Shown here in pieces: positions 23,325-30,411 of a stretch of 33,007 bases of DNA; the stretch's first letter is position 1; every line of letters begins with the position of its first letter. The position numbers and the translations under genes were made by a program. Source of the stretch: CAYFVU01 sp964346645 (GTDB taxonomy: Bacteria; Spirochaetota; Spirochaetia; DSM-16054; Sediminispirochaetaceae); assembly GCA_964346645.1 (NCBI GenBank), contig CAYFVU010000029.1:1-33007 (forward strand). Reading direction: 5' to 3'. Below the pieces are notes generated by a model. That model did not search any database, had not been told where the DNA came from, and saw nothing but the letters and a program-made list of their open reading frames with translations.

Positions 23325-24263
23325 ATGAAGCCGGAACTCCTCCTACGGGAGTACGAAGACCACCTGAGGGCGACTGAACGGGTCGCCGACCTCACCCGAG
23401 AGACCTATATGTTGGAGATCCACGCCCTTGCGAGGTGGTGCGACTCGGCGGAGTGCTCCCTCCCACAGTTGAGACCCGTCGATCTGGTCGCCTACCTCTC
23501 ATACAGGCAGATAAACGGGGCCGACGGAAGGACAATCGCGAAGGCGGTGAGCGCCCTCCGCTCTTTCTACGCCTTCCTCGTGCGGGACGAGTACCGTGAG
23601 GACAATCCCGCGGAGATGATCGACCTGCCGAAGCGTCCGGTCACTCTCCCAGAGGTGCTCAGCCGGGAGGAGGTGGAGAAGTTCTTCGAGTACATCGACT
23701 CGGATTCGCTCTACGACATGCGGGACAGAACTCTCTTCGAGGTGGTCTACTCCTGCGGGCTCCGCGTCTCCGAGGTGGCGGAGCTGAAGCTGTCGAACCT
23801 CCATCTGGAGGAGGGGCTCATTCGGGTCAGCGGAAAGGGCTGCAGGGAGCGGCTCGTTCCGATTGGAGAGGAGGCGCAGCGGCGTCTGCGCAGTTACCTC
23901 CACGATGTGCGCCCCTACCTGCTGAAGCCCGGAAAGAAGACGAGCCACCTCTTCATAAGCATGCGGGGCACCGGCCTCTCGCGCAAGGGCATATGGAAGC
24001 GTTTCAAGGAGATCTGCACGAAGGCGGGCTTAGAAGCAAAGGTACACACGCTGCGCCACTCATTCGCCACGCACCTGCTGCAGGGAGGCGCCGATCTGCG
24101 CTCCGTGCAGGAGCTGCTCGGCCACGCCGATATCGGCACTACGCAGATCTACACCCACGTGGAGAACCGCGAGCTCGCGGGTATCCACGCGAATTTTCAT
24201 CCCCGCGGATCTGAAGCAGACGGAGCCGAAGGCCCGTATTCCAGTACGGGAGGTGAAAAATGA
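23325..24263 (+). CDS. XerC/XerD-type tyrosine recombinase
   Basis: A 312-residue tyrosine recombinase of the size used for chromosome dimer resolution. The N-terminal SAM-like core-binding domain (1-105) includes RSFYAFLVRDE. The catalytic set is complete: R147 (CGLRVSEVAEL), K171 (SGKGCRERLVPI), H241 and R244 (HTLRHSFATHLL), H267 (LLGHADIGTTQ) and Y276 (IYTHV). It starts 1 nt after the ftsZ stop; no spacer exists, so it is probably translated from the same message. I cannot assign XerC versus XerD by eye. No dif site was found in the window. Its stop overlaps the lipoprotein start. Confidence 0.9.
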   Translation: MKPELLLREYEDHLRATERVADLTRETYMLEIHALARWCDSAECSLPQLRPVDLVAYLSYRQINGADGRTIAKAVSALRSFYAFLVRDEYREDNPAEMIDLPKRPVTLPEVLSREEVEKFFEYIDSDSLYDMRDRTLFEVVYSCGLRVSEVAELKLSNLHLEEGLIRVSGKGCRERLVPIGEEAQRRLRSYLHDVRPYLLKPGKKTSHLFISMRGTGLSRKGIWKRFKEICTKAGLEAKVHTLRHSFATHLLQGGADLRSVQELLGHADIGTTQIYTHVENRELAGIHANFHPRGSEADGAEGPYSSTGGEK

Positions 24264-25021
24264 TGCAGCGCAGAGGGAGGATTCATCGGCGAGCGGCTCT
24301 CTGTTTCATAGCCCTTCTTTCTCTTCTGGTTGCTCTTCCGGCTCTCACGGGCTGCAACGAGAGGCAGCAGAGGATGCTGAAACGTCTCGTTGCGACCCAG
24401 GCGAGTCAGTACGAGGGAGAAGAGGTGTCGGAGGAGAAGTTGGCCGAGTTGAAAGAGCACGTGAGGCGCTTTTCGGACGAGGTCATAGAGCTGGTTCGCA
24501 AGAAGGGGCGGCTCGGCATCTACTACCGAATGCTGGCGATGGAGTATCTCGACCAGGAGATGTACGGTCCGGCGATGGAGAACTTTGGAAAGGCGCTGGA
24601 GATCTATCCGAACAACCACATCATTCACTACTATACCGGCGTCGCCTCGAGCCAAATAGCTGAGACCAAGGCGGAAGAGGAGAGCAGGCTAGAGCTGTTA
24701 CGTCAGGCGGCGCACTACTACGAGCGGGCGGTGGATCTGAAGGGAAACTATGTGGATGCGCTTTACGCCCTCTCCGTGCTCTACATCTTCGAACTCGATA
24801 GGCCCTACGATGCCGAGCCTTACGTGAAGAAGATAATAGACACACGGAAAAATCACTGGCGGGCCAAGTTTCTCCTCGCGCGGGTCCGCGTGGAGCAGAA
24901 CAGAATCGAGGAGGCGGTAGAGATCTACAGCGAAATCGCGGAGGAGAGTCCGCAAGAGGAGATGGTGGAGCGGGCAAAGGAGAACAGGGACCGGCTCATG
25001 GGAGGCCAGTATGTACGCTGA
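24260..25021 (+). CDS. TPR-containing lipoprotein
   Basis: A 253-residue exported protein. Its N-terminus has a basic start, a hydrophobic core and the lipobox LTGC with Cys32 as the acylated residue. TPR-like helix pairs span about 90-240: the segments around YYRMLAMEYLDQEMYGPAM, HYYERAVDLKGNYVDALYA and YSEIAEESPQEE have the spacing of TPR units. It is probably anchored on the periplasmic face of a membrane as an interaction scaffold. It overlaps the upstream recombinase (ATGA) and the downstream dprA by 11 nt, so it is part of the same operon. Partner proteins are unknown. Confidence 0.8.
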   Translation: MMQRRGRIHRRAALCFIALLSLLVALPALTGCNERQQRMLKRLVATQASQYEGEEVSEEKLAELKEHVRRFSDEVIELVRKKGRLGIYYRMLAMEYLDQEMYGPAMENFGKALEIYPNNHIIHYYTGVASSQIAETKAEEESRLELLRQAAHYYERAVDLKGNYVDALYALSVLYIFELDRPYDAEPYVKKIIDTRKNHWRAKFLLARVRVEQNRIEEAVEIYSEIAEESPQEEMVERAKENRDRLMGGQYVR

Positions 25022-26024
25022 AGGCTCCGGGCGGATTAGAGATCTGCGGATCGCCGTATCGCTGCTCGGCGGACTCTCGTGCCGTGAGAGGATTCTCCTA
25101 TCCGAAAGTGTCACTTCTCGAGAGATCCTGTTCCGGCTCCACGGTCGCGCAATAGAGGAGATAGTGGGCAGGAGGCTCCGCGGACGTGTCGTTCCCGAGG
25201 ATTGGGAGAGCCGGAGCGACCGCATCGAAGCTCTCGCCGAGAGGGGAGGATTTCGCATCCTCCACTACTGGGACGAGAGCTACCCCCCACAGCTGCGGGA
25301 GATTTACGATCCTCCCTTCCTCCTCTACCTGAGGGGGAAGCTTCCTGCAGCAGAGCTGCCCTTCGCCGCAGTGGTGGGAACTCGGCATCCTGCCGAGTCG
25401 GCGCGGCAGGCGGCATTCCATTTGGGAGCCGAGCTCGCCCTCGCGGACGTTCCGGTGGTCTCCGGATTGGCGAGGGGAATCGATGCGGCCGCCCACTGGG
25501 GGGCGATACGCACGGGGGGCGTGACAATAGCAGTGGAGGCCACCGGAATAGACAGGATCTACCCCTCGGGGCATCGGGAGCTTGCCTCGAGAATTCTCGA
25601 GAACGGCGGTGTTCTCTTGAGCGAGTACCCACCGGGGGTGGAGGTGAGACGCTACCGGTTCCCGGAGAGGAACCGGCTCATAAGCGGTCTCTCCCGCTCG
25701 GTGGTGGTGGTGCAGGCACCGGAGAAGTCGGGCGCCCTCATCACGGCAGACTACGCTCTCGAGCAGGGACGGGAGCTCCTCGTCCACGAGGCCGGACTCG
25801 TGGGAACGGCCGGCGCCGGCGGGAGACGTCTGCAGGATGAGGGGGCGGAATCGATCGGAAGCGCGGCCGAGCTCATTTGTGAGTGGGGCAGACCCGGTAT
25901 CCGCAGGAAAGCCGAGCTGCGTGGGGTAAAACCAAACGAGGATACGCCTTCGCGTCTGCTGGAAGAGGAGCTCGACGGAAGAGTGATTCGATACGGCGGC
26001 GCGAAGTACAGGAGAGTCGGATGA
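25011..26024 (+). CDS. dprA: DprA/Smf DNA-processing protein
   Basis: A 337-residue protein of the DprA family, which loads RecA on incoming single-stranded DNA during transformation and may help recombination. The Rossmann core (about 110-275) shows AVVGTRHPAES, VVSGLARGIDAAAHWG, RIYPSGHREL, LLSEYPPG, FPERNRLISGLS and KSGALITADYALEQGRELLV. The usual GSR is GTR here, and the PG-N segment after the last strand reads LVHEAGLVGTAG. The C-terminal region is short and may lack the full winged-helix domain. The ATG at 25011 has GGGAGG 5 nt ahead. topA, which commonly follows dprA, is absent; a recombinase follows instead, overlapping by 4 nt. Confidence 0.88.
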   Translation: MYAEGSGRIRDLRIAVSLLGGLSCRERILLSESVTSREILFRLHGRAIEEIVGRRLRGRVVPEDWESRSDRIEALAERGGFRILHYWDESYPPQLREIYDPPFLLYLRGKLPAAELPFAAVVGTRHPAESARQAAFHLGAELALADVPVVSGLARGIDAAAHWGAIRTGGVTIAVEATGIDRIYPSGHRELASRILENGGVLLSEYPPGVEVRRYRFPERNRLISGLSRSVVVVQAPEKSGALITADYALEQGRELLVHEAGLVGTAGAGGRRLQDEGAESIGSAAELICEWGRPGIRRKAELRGVKPNEDTPSRLLEEELDGRVIRYGGAKYRRVG

Positions 26025-27016
26025 GCGGTGAACATATAGAGACGGTCGTCGATCGCTACCTCGAGTACGCCACCTCCGTACGCGGCCTATCCGAGAGGAC
26101 GGTCGAGGCCTACAGACGGGATCTGAGAAGATTCGCCGCATTCCTCGGTGAGTACGAGCTGGAGTGGGACGATCTGAGGTCGAGAGATGTGCGGAGCTTT
26201 CTCTCATCGCTTCTGCGGGAGGAATTGAAGGAGCGGTCGGTCAACCGGGCGCTCTCATCGGTCAAGGGCTTCTATGCCTTCTGTCAGAAGTTCGAATACT
26301 GCGAGGCGAATCCCTTTTCGTCGGTCGGCGGAGTGAAACGGGGAAAAGGACTGCCGGAAGTCATGAGCGAAGAGGAGACGGCGCGTTTGCTAGAGATGCC
26401 CGAACATGATTATCTTGGAAGCAGAGACCGCGCCCTCCTAGAGCTCCTCTACTCGACAGGTTGCCGTGTCTCTGAAGTGACGGCAATGGACGTGAAGGAT
26501 GTCGCACGCAGCGGAAAGTCCATTCGGGTATACGGCAAGGGGAACAAAGAGCGATATGTATTCCTCGGTGCCCCTGCACGCGAGGCACTCTCGATGTACA
26601 TGCAGATGCGTCCGCGGCACACGGTGGAGGGGAACGCAGATGCGCAGAAGGCACTATTCCTCAACGCCGGCGGCCGCCGGCTCAGTCAGCGCGGATTGGC
26701 AGACATCCTCTCACGGTACGTACGGAGAAGCGGTATGGGGAAGAAGATCTCTCCCCACACCTTCCGTCATAGCTTCGCTACTCATCTTTTAGACCGAGGA
26801 GTCGACATTCGGGTCGTGCAAGAGCTGCTCGGCCACTCGAGCGTCTCGACCACTCAGGTGTACACGCACGTGGGCGTGGAGAGGCTGAAAGAGGTCTACC
26901 GGAGGGCTCACCCCCATGGGGGCGGAGTTCGAGAGCGGAAGACGGGAGATACACGGGACACGGAAGAGGCAAGAGAGACGAAACAGAAAAAGGAGCATGA
27001 TGATGCGAGAAGATAG
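26021..27016 (+). CDS. second XerC/XerD-type tyrosine recombinase
   Basis: A 331-residue tyrosine recombinase with complete catalytic residues: R149 (TGCRVSEVTAM), K173 (GKGNKERYVFL), H246 and R249 (HTFRHSFATHLL), H272 (LLGHSSVSTTQ) and Y281 (YTHVGVERL). After the Xer core the protein carries an extra charged tail of about 30 residues (about 301-331, rich in Arg, Lys, Glu and Asp) that ordinary XerC/D proteins lack. The tail ends inside the start region of hslV, overlapping it by 14-20 nt. The ATG at 26021 overlaps dprA and has AGGAGAG ahead. With the upstream copy it may form the XerC/XerD pair. Confidence 0.9.
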   Translation: MSGEHIETVVDRYLEYATSVRGLSERTVEAYRRDLRRFAAFLGEYELEWDDLRSRDVRSFLSSLLREELKERSVNRALSSVKGFYAFCQKFEYCEANPFSSVGGVKRGKGLPEVMSEEETARLLEMPEHDYLGSRDRALLELLYSTGCRVSEVTAMDVKDVARSGKSIRVYGKGNKERYVFLGAPAREALSMYMQMRPRHTVEGNADAQKALFLNAGGRRLSQRGLADILSRYVRRSGMGKKISPHTFRHSFATHLLDRGVDIRVVQELLGHSSVSTTQVYTHVGVERLKEVYRRAHPHGGGVRERKTGDTRDTEEARETKQKKEHDDARR

Positions 27017-27560
27017 ACAGGAATCTGCGAGGTATTACGGGACCACTATAATCGCAGTTCGCAGAGAGGGAGCGGTAGCCATGGCCGGAGACGGACAGGT
27101 TACCCTCGGAGAGACCGTGATGAAGGGCAATGCCCGCAAGGTTCGCACCATGTACGATGGCAAGATTCTCGCCGGATTCGCCGGCGCCACTGCCGACGCA
27201 TTCACCCTCTTCGAGCGCTTCGAAGGCAAGGTGAAGGAGTACAACGGCGACATCACCAGAGCCGCGGTGGAGCTGGCGAAGGAGTGGCGCACGGATAGAA
27301 TGCTGCGGAGGCTCGAGGCGATGCTTCTTGTAGCGGATATGAACAAGACCCTCCTAATCTCAGGTACCGGAGATGTCATAGAGCCGGAAAAGGGAGCGAT
27401 AGCCATCGGTTCCGGCGGGAGCTACGCCTATGCGGCGGCCCTCGGCTATTTAGACGGATCGGAACTCTCGGCACGGGAGATCGCAGAGAAGTCTATGAGC
27501 ATCGCAGCGCAGATCTGCATCTACACGAATGACAACTTTACCGTGGAGGAGATCTCATGA
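27003..27560 (+). CDS. hslV: HslV peptidase subunit
   Basis: A 185-residue N-terminal-nucleophile protease subunit that forms the HslVU (ClpQY) complex, which degrades cytoplasmic proteins. Maturation exposes the threonine in GTTIIAVRREG (T14 with the 27003 start), so the propeptide is about 13 residues, longer than in many HslV proteins. AMAGDGQVTLGETVMKGNARKV and YTNDNFTVEEI are typical. Three ATGs lie in a row (26997, 27000, 27003); AGGAG at 26991-26995 is 7 nt from the last, which is chosen. The first two would also work. The stop overlaps hslU by 4 nt. Confidence 0.93.
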   Translation: MREDRQESARYYGTTIIAVRREGAVAMAGDGQVTLGETVMKGNARKVRTMYDGKILAGFAGATADAFTLFERFEGKVKEYNGDITRAAVELAKEWRTDRMLRRLEAMLLVADMNKTLLISGTGDVIEPEKGAIAIGSGGSYAYAAALGYLDGSELSAREIAEKSMSIAAQICIYTNDNFTVEEIS

Positions 27561-29053
27561 AGATGGATTTGGATACGCTCACGCCGAAGCAGATAGTAAA
27601 GGAACTCGATAAATATATCGTAGGACAGGAGAAGGCAAAGAAGGTGGTCGCCATCGCGTTGCGCAACCGGGTGCGGCGCCGGATGCTCGGCGAACAGCTC
27701 CAAGAGGAGATCGCGCCGAAGAACATCATCATGATCGGTCCCACCGGTGTCGGAAAAACGGAGATCGCCAGGCGTCTCTCCCGGCTCAGCGGTGCACCCT
27801 TCGTCAAGGTTGAGGCTACCAAGTACACCGAGGTCGGTTATGTGGGACGCGATGTCGAGTCTATGGTCAGGGACCTGATGGGAACGGCCCTCTCGATGGT
27901 AAAGAAGGAGCTCTCCGAGGGCGTGCGTGAGGAGGCCGAGCAGCGGACCGAAGAGGCGGTCCTCGACCTGCTATTGCCCGGAGTCGACGGCCGCGGCGGC
28001 TCCGATAAGGGAGCCGGCGGCTCCGCAGGTGGTGCCGACTCCGGCGCTGCCGGATCCACCGGACCCGCTTGGGTCGGCACTGCCGCCGGCGCCGGAGCGA
28101 CAGGCGGCACGGGGAGCGGCGGCTCCTCACCATCCGATAGGCAGCCGGTGAGTACCGGAGGAGAAGGAGAGAAGAGCAGCCCGACCCGTGAGAAGTTCCG
28201 CAGCATGCTGCGAGAGGGCAAGCTCGACGACAAGGAGGTAGAGGTGACCGTCTCGGGCAAGGGCGGCCCCTCAATCGAGATCTTCTCCGGTCAGAGCATG
28301 GAGGAGATGGATGTGAACTTCGGCAATCTTGCCAACCTCTTCGGCGGGAAGAAAAAGAAGAAACGGGTGCCCATACGACAGGCCTGGGACATAATCCTCA
28401 ACCAGGAGATGGACAAGCTCGTCGACGACGATCAGGCTGCCGAGATCGCCCGGGAGCGGGTGGAGCAGATGGGTATCATCTTCATAGACGAGATAGACAA
28501 GGTGACGGCGAAGGAGGGGAGGAACAGCGCGGATGTCTCCCGTGAAGGCGTGCAGCGCGATATCCTCCCCATCGTCGAGGGAAGCAAGGTGAACACCAAG
28601 TACGGGATGATCGACACGAGCCACATTCTCTTCATCGCCGCCGGTGCGTTCCACACGAGCAAACCGAGCGACCTCATCCCGGAACTCCAAGGCCGCTTCC
28701 CCCTAAGGGTGGAACTCAAGGATCTCTCCGAGGAGGACTTCTACCGCATCCTCACCGAGCCGGAAAATGCGCTGACCAAGCAGTACAACGAACTGCTCGG
28801 CACCGAGGGAGTGGAAGTCGAGTTTACCGAGGATGGGCTCAAGCGGATAAGCGAGATCGCCGTCGAGGTCAACACGGGAACCGAGAACATCGGCGCGCGA
28901 AGACTGCAGACGGTCATGGAGCTGCTGCTCGAAGACTTGTCCTATTCGGCAGACGAGTTGAAAGGCCAGAAGGTGCCTATTACCCCGGAGTACGTCGACG
29001 AAAAGCTCTCGGGAGTGGTGCAGGATCAGGATCTCTCGAGGTATATCCTGTAG
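27557..29053 (+). CDS. hslU: HslU ATPase subunit with a glycine-rich insert
   Basis: A 498-residue AAA+ unfoldase, about 55 residues longer than the E. coli protein. Motifs are Walker A GPTGVGKT (61-68), the pore loop GYVG (94-97), Walker B IIFIDEIDK (307-315), the GAFHTSKPSDLIPELQGRFP region with the arginine finger (363-382), and the C-terminal DLSRYIL that docks into HslV. The extra length lies in the I domain: residues about 143-208 form a Gly/Ala/Ser-rich low-complexity insert between LLLPG and REKFRSMLRE. It overlaps hslV by 4 nt and its stop is 70 nt before flgB. Confidence 0.94.
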   Translation: MKMDLDTLTPKQIVKELDKYIVGQEKAKKVVAIALRNRVRRRMLGEQLQEEIAPKNIIMIGPTGVGKTEIARRLSRLSGAPFVKVEATKYTEVGYVGRDVESMVRDLMGTALSMVKKELSEGVREEAEQRTEEAVLDLLLPGVDGRGGSDKGAGGSAGGADSGAAGSTGPAWVGTAAGAGATGGTGSGGSSPSDRQPVSTGGEGEKSSPTREKFRSMLREGKLDDKEVEVTVSGKGGPSIEIFSGQSMEEMDVNFGNLANLFGGKKKKKRVPIRQAWDIILNQEMDKLVDDDQAAEIARERVEQMGIIFIDEIDKVTAKEGRNSADVSREGVQRDILPIVEGSKVNTKYGMIDTSHILFIAAGAFHTSKPSDLIPELQGRFPLRVELKDLSEEDFYRILTEPENALTKQYNELLGTEGVEVEFTEDGLKRISEIAVEVNTGTENIGARRLQTVMELLLEDLSYSADELKGQKVPITPEYVDEKLSGVVQDQDLSRYIL

Positions 29054-29123
29054 AAGTGCTAAGGAAGGGGCGGAAAATGTCGAAACTAGAAGTTGAGAAC
29101 CGGTAGGTACGGAGGAAACAGAG

Positions 29124-29543
29124 ATGTTCTTACAGAACGATTTCGGTAAGACGATGGACATCCTGCACAGAACCATGGATGTATCCATGATTCGGCAGCA
29201 GGTCATCGCCGACAACATAGCAAATGCCGACACGCCCAACTTCAAGAGGAGCACGGTGAACTTCGAGGCCGAGCTCAAGCGGGCCCTAGACTCGGAGAAT
29301 TCGAGACCGCGAGTAAAGACGGCAGTCACCGATCCGCGGCACATAACGAACGACCGAGTCCAGAACTATCGGAACGTGGAGCCGAGGAAGGTCTTGGACT
29401 ACCTCAGCACGTCCGACAACAACGGGAATAACGTAGATATCGAGCAGGAGAGCATGCTGCTCCTGCAGAACCAGCTGAGGTACAACCTCATGACCCGCTC
29501 GGTATCCGATCACTTCACCAGAATAAACATGGTGTTGAGGTAG
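29124..29543 (+). CDS. flgB: flagellar basal-body rod protein FlgB
   Basis: A 139-residue proximal rod protein exported by the flagellar type III apparatus. It has the N-terminal VIADNIANADTPNFKR signature (about 27-43) and a C-terminal helix that ends in RYNLMTRSVSDHFTRINMVLR-type sequence for rod packing. A GGAGG lies 8 nt before the ATG. In spirochaetes the flagella are periplasmic. flgB is the first gene of the large flagellar operon here, following hslVU as in Borrelia. Its stop is within the ribosome binding site of flgC. Confidence 0.95.
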   Translation: MFLQNDFGKTMDILHRTMDVSMIRQQVIADNIANADTPNFKRSTVNFEAELKRALDSENSRPRVKTAVTDPRHITNDRVQNYRNVEPRKVLDYLSTSDNNGNNVDIEQESMLLLQNQLRYNLMTRSVSDHFTRINMVLR

Positions 29544-29553
29544 GAGGTAGCCC

Positions 29554-30012
29554 ATGGGACTTTTTAGCAGCATCAACGTAGCGGCTTCGGGATTGAGCGC
29601 CCAGCGGACTCGTCTCGATGTGATCTCCAACAACATCGCAAATGCGGATACGACGCGCACTCCCGAGGGCGGGCCGTTCCGGAGGAGCAGGGTAATATTC
29701 CGCCCGAGGGTACAGCAGCCCTACTGGCGCAGCCCCTTTCTCCCGGAGACGATGGACAATGGTGTGGGTCAGGGTGTTCGTATCGCGGAGATAGAGAAGG
29801 ACACCGACTCGAAACCGAAGCTGGTCTACGATCCGACGCATCCGGACGCGATAAAGACCGGACCGCGGAAGGGATATGTGGAGATGCCGAACGTGAACGT
29901 AGTGGACGAAATGGTGGATATGATCTCCGCCAGTAGATCCTACGAGGCGAACGTAGCCGTGGTAAACGGCTCGAAGAGCATGTTCCAGAATGCCGTCAAC
30001 ATCGGGAGGTAG
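29554..30012 (+). CDS. flgC: flagellar basal-body rod protein FlgC
   Basis: A 152-residue proximal rod protein. The N-terminus shows SINVAASGLSAQRTRLDVISNN and IANADTTRTPEGGP. The C-terminal region (VEMPNVNVVDEMVDMISASRSYEANVAV) is the classic FlgC heptad-like helix. TAGGAGG precedes the ATG, overlapping the flgB stop. Length and motif order are normal. It acts with FlgB, FlgF and FliE in the rod that passes from the MS ring through the envelope. Confidence 0.95.
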   Translation: MGLFSSINVAASGLSAQRTRLDVISNNIANADTTRTPEGGPFRRSRVIFRPRVQQPYWRSPFLPETMDNGVGQGVRIAEIEKDTDSKPKLVYDPTHPDAIKTGPRKGYVEMPNVNVVDEMVDMISASRSYEANVAVVNGSKSMFQNAVNIGR

Positions 30013-30018
30013 CGATAG

Positions 30019-30351
30019 ATGATTCCTTTTGATCCTACGAGTGCGCAGGGACACGTGGTACGATTGTCACAGACAAATCCGCGACACCTGAGCGGAAGTG
30101 TTCACGAAGTAGAGGAGAGCAAGACCGGAGCGAAGAATTTCGGCAACTTGGTAAGCGATGCGCTGAATGGTGTGAATGATCTGACGAAGGAGAGCGAACA
30201 GCTCACCCAGCAATTCATCACAGACCCGGACAGTGTCGATCCGCACGATGTAACGATCGCGATGAACAAGGCCAACCTCGCCGTATCCATGACGAAATCG
30301 GTGGTGGACGAGGTGATCAAGGCCTATACGGAGATCAAGAACTTACGCTAA
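30019..30351 (+). CDS. fliE: flagellar hook-basal body protein FliE
   Basis: A 110-residue protein that links the MS ring (FliF) to the rod. The C-terminal part, with PHDVTIAMNKANLAVSM followed by VVDEVIKAYTEIKNLR, matches the FliE signature; the N-terminal third is variable, as in other FliE proteins. The ATG at 30019 has GGGAGG 9 nt upstream, inside the end of flgC. The next gene is fliF, 60 nt downstream. Confidence 0.9.
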   Translation: MIPFDPTSAQGHVVRLSQTNPRHLSGSVHEVEESKTGAKNFGNLVSDALNGVNDLTKESEQLTQQFITDPDSVDPHDVTIAMNKANLAVSMTKSVVDEVIKAYTEIKNLR

Positions 30352-30411
30352 TGCCTAGATTTCCGTAGACGGCTCATACAGCGTAGCATCGTTCTTTTTT
30401 TGGGAGGGGAA

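Noticed and set aside
25098..26207. Minus-strand open frame across dprA and the second recombinase
   Set aside because: It spans two well-supported genes on the other strand and encodes an Arg/Ser/Pro-rich sequence typical of antisense translation.
30391..30401. T-run before fliF as an intrinsic terminator
   Set aside because: No stable GC-rich stem precedes it, and fliE-fliF co-transcription is usual.
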